A DNA stretch of 64,000 nt, from the NCBI GenBank assembly GCA_963835935.1, contig CAWIHK010000002.1:124001-188000 (forward strand). The letters run 5' to 3'. This DNA is from CAWIHK01 sp963835935. GTDB taxonomy: Bacteria; Bacteroidota; Ignavibacteria; UBA10030; CAVZMI01. The notes beneath the pieces were generated by a model. The model worked only from the letters and a program-made list of their open reading frames with translations. It did no database searches and was not told the origin of the DNA. Below, piece by piece: positions 53,980 to 62,708 of the stretch; positions within the stretch are counted from its first letter, which is position 1, and each line of letters opens with the position of its first letter. Position numbers and translations under genes: made by a program.

Positions 53980-54072
53980 ATGCCGGAAAAAAGCAAGAAG
54001 AGTTTGAAGAAAGGTTTTGTGATTAAAAATTTGCTGAAGGTTCAGGTATTAAAAATTATCCTCTCGAAATAA
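53980..54072 (+). CDS. possible 30-residue cationic peptide
   Basis: A short frame reads MPEKSKKSLKKGFVIKNLLK and continues with a hydrophobic/basic tail ending KIILSK. It lies antisense in the gap between the peptidase and radical SAM genes. AGAGAG stands about 10 bases before the ATG. Coding is uncertain: chance frames of this length are common in AT-rich DNA. Confidence 0.2.
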   Translation: MPEKSKKSLKKGFVIKNLLKVQVLKIILSK

Positions 54073-54154
54073 TAATATTACCTAATGATTTCCAGTGTTG
54101 ATCGAATTATTCGATAGTTTTGCGCCAAATCTGCAACATCAAAAATAACAGTTG

Positions 54155-55579
54155 TCAGTGTGCTATCACATCCCGCCCGCATTTCTCCCATGCTCTTTCA
54201 ACACAAAATCGAAATTGCGATTGGAAATCATTACAGTGGTTTGCCAACATAGTTCCTGTTTTCTCCTTTGCGCGCATACCGCATCCGCCGCCGCAAAAAA
54301 GACCGTAAGAACATTTCCTGCATACTTCGTTCGAGGTCACACTATATTTCCACCACGACTCAACATTCTCCTGATTCATAAACACATTACCAGTTTCATC
54401 TATTCTACCAAGCATGAAATGAGAACTCGTATCGGTTTCAAGACAAGAATAAAAATTTCCCGTTTCATCAAAAGCATAAGTTCCGCCATAAGCACCACAG
54501 TATGCCGGTTTAAATAAACCCATCAAACTTTTGCCCTGTTTCAAACACTTCGCAATTCTGTCGGTTAAAATATTTTCAGGCTGCCGAAAGATTTGCAGTG
54601 TCGGATTTGATTTTATGCAATCTGAAAAATAAGAGAGTAATTCTTTGGGTGTCAGAGTATTTTGCCGCTCGATATTTTCATTTCCTTCATGTATTAATCC
54701 GGCGTACACAGAAAAATTATTATACCGATCCCAACCTCGGCTAATTATCTCGTCAGCCAGAGCGGGAAGATTGTGGATATTTGTTTTATTGACATTCGCA
54801 CGCAAGAAAACTTTTACATCATGTTTCAAGGCCATCATAATGTTTTTACTTATTCTCTCGAAAGTTCCAGAACCGTCTATGCCTGCACGATTTTTATCAT
54901 GAATGGTTTTCGGGCCGTCAAGAGTTACCTGAATCGATGAAATATCATCAGGGCCCAGCAAATTTTCGTAGGCTTCAAGTTCGCAGGCATTTGTAACGGC
55001 CATGAATTTTGATTTTCCGTACCCCTTCGCTTTCTTAATGATATATTCCACAATATCTTTATTTACTGCAAGAAGAGATTCCCCGCCATAAAATCCGTAT
55101 CGCCGGGAATAATCGGGAGTCACTTTGCAATTACTTTCAAGCTCATTCAAAGCACGAAAAATATTATCTACCGTCGTCTTCTCGATTCTTTTTTGCGTGC
55201 CGCTATTCCTCCGATTTTTTCGAATGTTATCTTGATAACAATAAACACATCGCAGGTTGCAATCATACGTCAAAATAAAAATGTAGTGAGGAGGGATTGT
55301 AAGCCTGTTCTTTTTTATGTTCGATACTATTTTTGAAAAATAATTTTCTTCATCGGTTGGCGTCATATCCGTGATAAAACCGGAGCGCGACAAATAATGA
55401 AATTCTTTTTCCGTGAAATCGCCGCGACTTGCTTCAAAGTATTTCCGGCTATGGTAATCCAATAATTTCCCGGATACTTTTCCGATAATTCCGGTAATAC
55501 CATTGACTACAATAAATTCGTCCGAATTGCCGGACTGATCAGCATAAATATTATAACTGCTCAATCTATAACACTTCAT
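54155..55579 (-). CDS. radical SAM/SPASM maturase
   Basis: 474 residues. An N-terminal region (about 1-95) resembles the peptide-docking segment found before the barrel in RiPP maturases. The radical SAM motif is LTYDCNLRCVYCYQDN near 105-120. The SPASM domain binds auxiliary iron-sulfur clusters through CGAYGGTYAFDETGNFYSC (about 385-403), then CRKCSYGLFCGGGC and a final CNDFQSQFRFC. Such enzymes modify peptides or protein side chains, often at Cys or Ser. It lies 48 bases after the 1252-residue gene, whose product ends in a four-cysteine tail, an attractive substrate. Confidence 0.9.
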   Translation of the reverse strand: MKCYRLSSYNIYADQSGNSDEFIVVNGITGIIGKVSGKLLDYHSRKYFEASRGDFTEKEFHYLSRSGFITDMTPTDEENYFSKIVSNIKKNRLTIPPHYIFILTYDCNLRCVYCYQDNIRKNRRNSGTQKRIEKTTVDNIFRALNELESNCKVTPDYSRRYGFYGGESLLAVNKDIVEYIIKKAKGYGKSKFMAVTNACELEAYENLLGPDDISSIQVTLDGPKTIHDKNRAGIDGSGTFERISKNIMMALKHDVKVFLRANVNKTNIHNLPALADEIISRGWDRYNNFSVYAGLIHEGNENIERQNTLTPKELLSYFSDCIKSNPTLQIFRQPENILTDRIAKCLKQGKSLMGLFKPAYCGAYGGTYAFDETGNFYSCLETDTSSHFMLGRIDETGNVFMNQENVESWWKYSVTSNEVCRKCSYGLFCGGGCGMRAKEKTGTMLANHCNDFQSQFRFCVERAWEKCGRDVIAH

Positions 55580-55627
55580 TTATTTTTTTCTCGTTCTCCA
55601 CATCACGAATTTAATTTTCCACGAAAA

Positions 55628-58600
55628 TTAAAAATCAATCGGACATTTAAAAAAATCGGATATACATAAAGGTCCGATTTCAATTACACATGAACAACTG
55701 AATATGTCGCTGATAACATCGCTGATGACTTCTGCCGGATATCCTACTGCTTCAAGAACGCTCTGGACATCATCCGCCGACAAACCCAGATCTTTAAACA
55801 AACCGGCAATTGTTTCAACGGCAACTCCCATTGATTTAAGCGCCCCGGCGATTAACACGTTTGAATAACCCAGTCCTGTTAATATCGGAGTTATAACATC
55901 TGGTGCATCTCCAAAAACATCACTCAAAACTTTTGTTATATCATCGATATCGAATCCTGCGTCTTTCATCAATTGTGCAACTGCGTCGCCACCAAGACCA
56001 AATGCGTCCTTCAATGCATTGCCCATTTTTACAACATCATCAAAACCGGCTATGATACCCGCTTTAATAAATTCTGCCCATTTTCCCGGATCGTAAAAAA
56101 GATTTTTGAAAATTGTGTTCGCTTCAGCAATAATGTGGTCGATCAATTTTTGAACTAAATCTGCCAAGCTGCTCGGCATAACATTCAATTTTAAAGTAGG
56201 GATAGACCACGTCATCCCCTGCCACGAAATTCCGCCGTCGAGTTCGGCTGAAAATTCATCACCGTTCAAATTTATTACCAATGAACCGCTGAAGCCACCC
56301 TGTACGTGAATCGTACCGAGTGGAATGGAAATCCCTGGTAACTCCAGAGGTCCTAATTCCAGATCAAGAGTTATGTTAAATGCAGATTTTAATGAGAAAT
56401 GAGTCGGATCGGTTAAAACACAGGAAATCGTTTCATCGAGAAATTTGAACGACTGCTGTTGCAACGAAAATTCAAAACCGCTGTTGGAAATTTGTCCATT
56501 CACATCTGTCCCGGAAATTCCCAAAATCAAAACATTGAGTGTAACTGAAAAATACGGAGATGATATAGTGCTGACCGCTACCGCCGGGCCTCCATTTTTC
56601 GATTTCCCGGTGATCGATAAAATCCCCGCGCCCAATTTAATCGGATCCATCTCTGCATCGCCAGTAATACCGTTACTGAAAGTCATCATTAAATACGCAT
56701 GAGCTTTCCATCCGAAGAAATTCATTGAACCATTGAAACCGAACCCTCGTTCAGTCGTCGTTCCATCAGGAAGAGTAGTCGGTATATCACACCAATAGAT
56801 AAAAACATCCGTAAATTTTATTTCATTGAGTGCATCAGGCAGCGTGACACTGCCGTCCATACAAGCATTGAAAATTATCGGCAGATCCAATTCGGCAAAT
56901 TTACAACTGAGTAATTGCGGATTGATTACTTCACCCTCGACACCAAAAGAAAAGGCAAACTTGTTGGAAGAAGGAGGTTGACCTTTCAAAGCGAATTGAC
57001 CTTCGAGTGTAAGCGCCAACGTCGGCGGTTCGAATTCGGCACTAAGAGCAATTCCGATTTCATTAAGCGCCACTCCATGGAATCCTATTGGATTTAGGAG
57101 GGAACCTCCTTGAGCTTCAACATCTGCAGCAAAAGTGAATGCGTTTTCGGATATAATTAAGCGACCGATAAAACTAATACTTTGATCGCCAATAGGTATC
57201 GTAAGTGCACCGCTAATACTTGCCGACAGCGGACTTGCATATATTGCAAGTGCAAGCCCCTCTCCCGCCGATCCACCCGACAACACGAGGTTATTCACCG
57301 GTGGGATGCCGACGGTCTTTCCTATCGATGCAGCTAAAAAAGTATCATGTGGATTCATTCCGATTGCAGCTTTGATTTTCAATGAACTTTCACCGATGAT
57401 TTTGCTCACTTCATCCAACAGGTTTCCGCTCAAACTCAAATCGGCATAAAAATTAATTCCTTTTACAACACCATTTATGCCTGGTACAATATCACCCGGA
57501 AATTTATAATGAGTATCATCAAATGAGGCAAGAACAAGTGCGAGCGAACTGAATGAAAAACTATCGAAAATATCGAAAGGAATTATACGCGATAATTTCC
57601 AACCTGACGGGAGAGCAAAACCTGCAGCCACTCCCCAATCCCCATTATTTCTTACAACTTCGATAACAGCGGTTCCCCAATCATTTATCTTTGTACTTAA
57701 TTCGAAGATATAATCATTTTGATTTTTTTGAATCAAAACATTCGAATTTTGTAACTGAATCTCTGGGAAACTCGATGGATAACTTATGACATCACCCAAC
57801 AAATATTTCACCAATTCTTTAAAATTGATATTTGGCAGATTGCCTGAAATGTTGAAATCGCCCGGCGAGTTATACGCAACGACGAACTGATTGCCGGAAA
57901 TGCTGATCGTCCCGGCTACCTTCACTGCGTTTGAAGGAGTGTTTCCGGAAATATGCAACACATTCAGATATAGATTGCCAAACTCAAGCGTCACAATACC
58001 GATAGGAATTTTCCACGTGGTTGGTGAACCGCCGCCGATCTCAAAATCACCTCTTGATGTCGCGTTAAAATATAATTCATCAATATCCAGCACCGGTATA
58101 TCTGCATCGATGCTCAAAGCGGATTTGATAATATCGGCCACGTGCAATGTTTGTCCTTGACTAAGCATGCCGCTTACATTAAAAGCCCGATCGCTTTGTA
58201 CAGTAACATCAAAAATAATTTTGTTCGTACCCTGACCGAAAGATAACGTACCGGCAATACCAATAGAATTATGCCGCAATTCCGAGTCAAGAGGAAATAA
58301 AATAAACCATGTCACCGACATATTGCCGACACTTAGAAAATCGGGAATCAAAGTCCATGAAGCATCGGAGCCGACTGTGAGTGAAACATGTTCAATCAAT
58401 TCCTCAGAAAATCCCAAAGCCGTTGAAAATCCTTTTAAATAAATATTTCCAAACGATTGAAGAGAATCGGGCAAATGGAAATCACTCGAACTTCCACCTG
58501 CAAGTTCGACAATTGCATCAACGCCGTTTTTTATTGATAGCTTGCTATCGTCCGTCTTGCCATTCAAGTACCAGACACTTCCTCCGCCATGCACCGCAGT

Positions 58601-59386
58601 CCAAAGTTCAAGAATTGCCGGATCGGGACTACCAATTTCAATAATCCCTCCGATTTCAAATCTCGTCTCCTGAGCCGGTGTTTCAAGTTCATTAGTGCTT
58701 CTTATTCGGCAATGAACATTCGATAGATGAATCGGGCCTACGGCTAATATTTTACCCGGTGCTTGAAAGTAAAGAGCAACACTTGCCTGATTGTCGAAAG
58801 ATGGCGATAATTGAACTGAACCCTGCAACGTCACTAGTTGATCAAGCTTCATAATGGAAACAACGTCCGCTAAAATCGATTGAGAATTTACAACGGCAGA
58901 AAGATTGAGCCCGGCTTCAATGTTTGTTGATTCATCAGCATAATTTGTCAACAACCAATGAGCTTCCTGAAATACCAAATCATCCAACAAACATTTTTGG
59001 AATGCGACAACATTACTCCCTGCCGAAATCGGATACATCGACATCGGTACATTCGGCACGCTGTCGGTGAATTTCCAATTTACAGGCAAATCGGCCTTGA
59101 GACAAATTTGCAGCGGACTCGTCGTAGCAATATAAAGAGTGGCCGGTATTAGATTCACATTTAAAAATGACACCTGACCTGTTACTGTCACTTGCGCATC
59201 AATTGGAGCACCGCTTGATTTACTGACAGGAACTTGTTTAACAACAGCATGGCCGAGAGTCAAAGTCGAAATGTGCAGAGCATTGAGAAGAGGTGCAATA
59301 TCTGTAATCAACGAAGTAGTCAGATTCAGATCGCCATTAATCTGGATATTGTTCTGCAGTAGAGCTGCTAAGTCTTGCGGAGACAT
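55628..59386 (-). CDS. 1252-residue protein of unknown function with four-cysteine tail
   Basis: No signal peptide. Residues 1 to about 1070 are beta-rich, with repeated phrases such as ISGNLPNINFKELVKYLLGD, LSGNLLDEVSKIIGE and ISGALTIPIGDQSISFIGRLII suggesting duplicated modules; an affinity to the large DUF6603-type proteins is possible but unverified. About 1090-1225 is a helical repeat region with units like DAVAQLMKDAGFDIDDITKVLSDVFG. The end, IFSCSCVIEIGPLCISDFF then KCPIDF, puts cysteines at 1231, 1233, 1241 and 1248. It is followed closely by the radical SAM/SPASM gene and may be its substrate. Confidence 0.8.
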   Translation of the reverse strand: MSPQDLAALLQNNIQINGDLNLTTSLITDIAPLLNALHISTLTLGHAVVKQVPVSKSSGAPIDAQVTVTGQVSFLNVNLIPATLYIATTSPLQICLKADLPVNWKFTDSVPNVPMSMYPISAGSNVVAFQKCLLDDLVFQEAHWLLTNYADESTNIEAGLNLSAVVNSQSILADVVSIMKLDQLVTLQGSVQLSPSFDNQASVALYFQAPGKILAVGPIHLSNVHCRIRSTNELETPAQETRFEIGGIIEIGSPDPAILELWTAVHGGGSVWYLNGKTDDSKLSIKNGVDAIVELAGGSSSDFHLPDSLQSFGNIYLKGFSTALGFSEELIEHVSLTVGSDASWTLIPDFLSVGNMSVTWFILFPLDSELRHNSIGIAGTLSFGQGTNKIIFDVTVQSDRAFNVSGMLSQGQTLHVADIIKSALSIDADIPVLDIDELYFNATSRGDFEIGGGSPTTWKIPIGIVTLEFGNLYLNVLHISGNTPSNAVKVAGTISISGNQFVVAYNSPGDFNISGNLPNINFKELVKYLLGDVISYPSSFPEIQLQNSNVLIQKNQNDYIFELSTKINDWGTAVIEVVRNNGDWGVAAGFALPSGWKLSRIIPFDIFDSFSFSSLALVLASFDDTHYKFPGDIVPGINGVVKGINFYADLSLSGNLLDEVSKIIGESSLKIKAAIGMNPHDTFLAASIGKTVGIPPVNNLVLSGGSAGEGLALAIYASPLSASISGALTIPIGDQSISFIGRLIISENAFTFAADVEAQGGSLLNPIGFHGVALNEIGIALSAEFEPPTLALTLEGQFALKGQPPSSNKFAFSFGVEGEVINPQLLSCKFAELDLPIIFNACMDGSVTLPDALNEIKFTDVFIYWCDIPTTLPDGTTTERGFGFNGSMNFFGWKAHAYLMMTFSNGITGDAEMDPIKLGAGILSITGKSKNGGPAVAVSTISSPYFSVTLNVLILGISGTDVNGQISNSGFEFSLQQQSFKFLDETISCVLTDPTHFSLKSAFNITLDLELGPLELPGISIPLGTIHVQGGFSGSLVINLNGDEFSAELDGGISWQGMTWSIPTLKLNVMPSSLADLVQKLIDHIIAEANTIFKNLFYDPGKWAEFIKAGIIAGFDDVVKMGNALKDAFGLGGDAVAQLMKDAGFDIDDITKVLSDVFGDAPDVITPILTGLGYSNVLIAGALKSMGVAVETIAGLFKDLGLSADDVQSVLEAVGYPAEVISDVISDIFSCSCVIEIGPLCISDFFKCPIDF

Positions 59387-59477
59387 GAGTGTATCCCTTC
59401 TATTAATATTTTAAATATTGGTAAATGAAAAGTCCGAAAATATTTTTCCCGAAAATTTGAGAAACCATCCGCAAATT

Positions 59478-60563
59478 TCAAGTGCAGGTTATATTAATGT
59501 CACCTCTTTCGTTAATTAGGATTTGATATTGACTGCCAACATCCGCTTCGCTTTTATCATCTGTGTATGCTCCTCCCATAGAAGTGATGGTAGTGAAAAT
59601 TGCTTCCGTCGTTTGAATTGGTTTCCAACCGCGATCCCACTTTGTACTGAATGGATTTAAAGGATCCGGTTGTGTAGCATGAGGATCGGTAAAGCTCGAG
59701 TCTATACTTAAGTGATCCTTATAATCTTGCGGGTCGTATGCAGAAACATAAGTGTGCCTTGTTCCGTTGAAAATTCTTGATGAATACTTCCTAAAAATAT
59801 CGAGAGTTAATTCTTGCGGAAGGCGGAATCCGGTCGCAGCGTCTTCACCGGACGATCCGTGTCGATCGGCAGAAATAAATAAGAATCCTGGATTTACTGC
59901 CGCAACCCATTCTTTACTGTTGGAAGTCCGCGCACTACCGTGATGGCCGACTTTTAAAATATTGCTCTCGAGCGGTTTTCCGGAATACCTACTCATTGTG
60001 CTAAGAATAAATTTTTCTGTGACGGTAGTTGCGTCACCTGCCAACATAACTTTTATGCCTGCATAAACAATTTGCAGCACAATACTATCTGAATTCTTAG
60101 TCCATGCATTCCTGGTACTGTTTGGTCCGGTACAATTACAGGACAAACAAAATAGCTGTGCATTACCAAAACCACCCGATCTAGTAATCTCGGCTGGAAA
60201 ACCTCTAAAAGTAAAAAAAGTACCGCCATACTTTGTATGAATATTACTTATGATATCTCCACTATAATCGGAAGGTATTCCACTACATGTATAATTCTCA
60301 ACCTTAATAGAAAAATTTTTCAAAAAATTTTCAATCATATTGTAATGATCGCCATCACCGTGGGTTATAAAAAGATAATTCAAGGTCTGGTTTGTTTTTT
60401 TGAATCTCGTATTAGCGGCAAAATATTTATAAATATCGGGGCCGGTGACTCTCTTCCCTTTATTGGAACCAAGATCGACAAGCATATTTACACCATTAGG
60501 AAACTCGATGTAGATGCCGTCGCCCTGACCGACATCTAAAAACTGGATACTAAGATTTGCCAT
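59478..60563 (-). CDS. ComEC-like metallo-beta-lactamase-fold hydrolase
   Basis: 361 residues, no signal peptide. It opens with SIQFLDVGQGDGIYIEFPNGVNMLVDLGSNKG, the ComEC/Rec2 hydrolase start, with the metal motif FITHGDGDHYN near residue 69, VMLAGDATT near 173 and KVGHHGSARTS near 202. Stand-alone relatives occur in defence and secretion loci and may cut nucleic acid or phosphoesters. It lies 91 bases upstream of the 1252-residue gene on the same strand and appears to head that locus. Confidence 0.87.
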   Translation of the reverse strand: MANLSIQFLDVGQGDGIYIEFPNGVNMLVDLGSNKGKRVTGPDIYKYFAANTRFKKTNQTLNYLFITHGDGDHYNMIENFLKNFSIKVENYTCSGIPSDYSGDIISNIHTKYGGTFFTFRGFPAEITRSGGFGNAQLFCLSCNCTGPNSTRNAWTKNSDSIVLQIVYAGIKVMLAGDATTVTEKFILSTMSRYSGKPLESNILKVGHHGSARTSNSKEWVAAVNPGFLFISADRHGSSGEDAATGFRLPQELTLDIFRKYSSRIFNGTRHTYVSAYDPQDYKDHLSIDSSFTDPHATQPDPLNPFSTKWDRGWKPIQTTEAIFTTITSMGGAYTDDKSEADVGSQYQILINERGDINITCT

Positions 60564-60974
60564 AGTCTCATCTCCTCAAAAAGGTTGTAGCATTATTTTA
60601 TAGTCTGATTTTTATCTATCAAAAAACTTTGAAATGAAATTTTGGAAGAACACAATCGAGTAATATTCGATACAATATATTTATTTTGTTTTACAAAGCA
60701 AGAGTTAATGCAGAGTTAATGAATGATAGAATGTATCCACAAAACATGGCGGTTCATAATACCTTATTTTGACGGAATTCGGCATCTCGGTTCAAAAAAT
60801 ATTTTACAGTTTGAAACTCGATAATCCTATTTCATACGACGCATAGTTTTAAATTCTTCCATTTCAATTAAATGATTAAAATTATCCTTAATCAGACTTG
60901 TCCAAAAAAAATATTTAAAAAATTATTTTGGACAGCTCTGATTCAACTTGAATAATAAATCCGGATAAAATTTT
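60564..60974. other. non-coding stretch between MBL hydrolase and Kelch gene
   Basis: 411 AT-rich bases with no supported gene. It should hold the promoter of the hydrolase/1252-residue/radical SAM locus. GAGGAGATGAG is the ribosome site at its left edge. I see no strong terminator. Confidence 0.5.
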
Positions 60975-62159
60975 TTATGGATTATATATCTCGGCGGTTG
61001 CATACTCAGAAGTACCATTAAAACCGCCAGCAACAAGAATTCGGCCGTCTGTTAGAGCAGTTGCTGTATGCCACTCTCTTGCCTGTTTCATTTCTCCGAC
61101 TTGGACGAAGTCGGAGGTCGCAGACCTCCACACCTCAACTGAATCTAAAACCGTTTTGCCATCAACTGTGCCTCCAGTTACAAGGACTCCTCCGTCGGGC
61201 AGCAGAGCAGACATGTGATCGTACAACGGAAGAGTCATAGAACCAGCCGACACAAAAGTACAGGTTGTTGGGTCAAAGATTTCTGCAGAAGCCTGGCCAT
61301 ATCCCCCAATAATAATCACTCTGCCGTCTTTAAGCAAAGTGGCAGAGTGCCCAGAACGGCCAACTTTCATAGGACCAACCTGCTTGAAGACACCGGATGA
61401 TGGATCGTAGAGTTCAGCGGAGGATATTGCACCTCCGTTATAGCCTCCGGTCACTAAGACAGTACCTGTTCCAGTCATGCTCGCCATTGCAAACATCCCA
61501 CTTGTGCTCATCGAACCCGTAGTGCTGAAGGTTCCAGTGGAAGGATCGTAAATCTCAGCAACCAGTATAATGGTTGTCCCATTTGCTCCTGACGCCACCA
61601 AGACCCTGCCATCTCGAAGAAGAGTAGCAGTGTGCCATACTCTAGGAAATTTCATCGCTCCGGTTTGGCTGAATTTTCCCGTCGCTGGATCGTACAATTC
61701 CGCAGATGCTAAACTTATTTGCTTTTCATTATTAAAACCACCAACGATAAGAACTCGGCCATCCAAAAGTCGAGTAGCGGTATGACCGATCCGCGCAGTC
61801 AACATTGATCCTGTTGCGAAAAATTTATTCGATTGCGGGTTAAAAATTTCAGCAGACGACAAAGTCACGTTCTGCGGATGTTCACCACCAGTCAGCAGTA
61901 CCCTGCCATCATTAAGCAATGTAGCTGTTTGGTCATCGCTGGCGAAAGTTCTATAGAGCAATTGTCCGAACCCATGTACGACAGATGAATCATGACTAGA
62001 AGAGTTATGATTTGTAGAGTCGGCACTAACAGAATTCGATTTACAACTCATCAAAAATCCAAAAAGTATGGTCATTGCAATAATACTGCCAATACTCATT
62101 AAAAAAGTAATGAGTCTACTTTGTTGACCTCTTTTTAAAAATGAAAATTTACTATGCAT
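60975..62159 (-). CDS. Kelch-repeat lipoprotein
   Basis: 394 residues. A membrane segment ends in the lipobox FLMSC (near residue 39). Seven Kelch-type blades follow, each with an HTATLL-DGRVL-V/I-GG core, then an AE-I/L-Y/F-P blade edge, and the last blade ends the protein. It probably forms a surface or periplasmic beta-propeller for binding. I chose the ATG at 62159, with GAGGA about eight bases upstream, over a start 31 codons earlier. A remnant of a related gene lies at 35148. Confidence 0.87.
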   Translation of the reverse strand: MHSKFSFLKRGQQSRLITFLMSIGSIIAMTILFGFLMSCKSNSVSADSTNHNSSSHDSSVVHGFGQLLYRTFASDDQTATLLNDGRVLLTGGEHPQNVTLSSAEIFNPQSNKFFATGSMLTARIGHTATRLLDGRVLIVGGFNNEKQISLASAELYDPATGKFSQTGAMKFPRVWHTATLLRDGRVLVASGANGTTIILVAEIYDPSTGTFSTTGSMSTSGMFAMASMTGTGTVLVTGGYNGGAISSAELYDPSSGVFKQVGPMKVGRSGHSATLLKDGRVIIIGGYGQASAEIFDPTTCTFVSAGSMTLPLYDHMSALLPDGGVLVTGGTVDGKTVLDSVEVWRSATSDFVQVGEMKQAREWHTATALTDGRILVAGGFNGTSEYATAEIYNP

Positions 62160-62343
62160 AGATATGTTCCTCAAGTTTGTTTTATAATGAATTTTTAGAA
62201 TTAAGTTTTCAATCAGATATTTTTTTAGTTTATTAAAAGTCACTGTTATCAATTTTATGTATGGGAAACACTATTGTACTTTCTGATTTTTTAACTTACC
62301 TACCACGAGGTACAATTTAAAAAGATGAGAAGCAGATTTCGAC

Positions 62344-62598
62344 TTAATTTATAAATTCGAACTTAGTTTTAAACGGGATGCAATATATCTGATATATTTG
62401 ACCAACACTCGCAAAGATTCCGAGGAATAGTTGCCCCAATTCAGACTTACAGGAAGCGTTATAACGTTTAAAAAATGAACAGCACACAATCAAGAGTCCA
62501 GCGAGCGCCGTCATTAAAATGATGCTTGTTATTAACGTAATTTGAATCTTGTGTTGATTACTATTTAGTTCGCGCTGAAAAACCTTTGTGTCCTTCAT
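62344..62598 (-). CDS. possible small membrane protein, unknown
   Basis: 84 residues from the ATG at 62598: a polar N-terminus, a hydrophobic helix at about 19-42 with a CC pair, and a second weaker one near 57-75. No clear ribosome site and no family. It sits between the Kelch gene and an IS1380 copy and may be a decayed or chance frame. Confidence 0.35.
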   Translation of the reverse strand: MKDTKVFQRELNSNQHKIQITLITSIILMTALAGLLIVCCSFFKRYNASCKSELGQLFLGIFASVGQIYQIYCIPFKTKFEFIN

Positions 62599-62708
62599 AG
62601 ATCGCCAACTCAACTTTTCGATCTTTGTGGTTAACCACAAAGTACACAAAGAATAAATGGCTTTCTATGAAGAGCACGAAGGAATATTTCCTATGACTTA
62701 TTATTTAA

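Noticed and set aside
55628..59386. Type IX or type V exported adhesin
   Set aside because: The large beta-rich protein has no signal peptide and no NPNPFNP-like sorting tail or autotransporter barrel. Its end is a Cys-bearing helical region.
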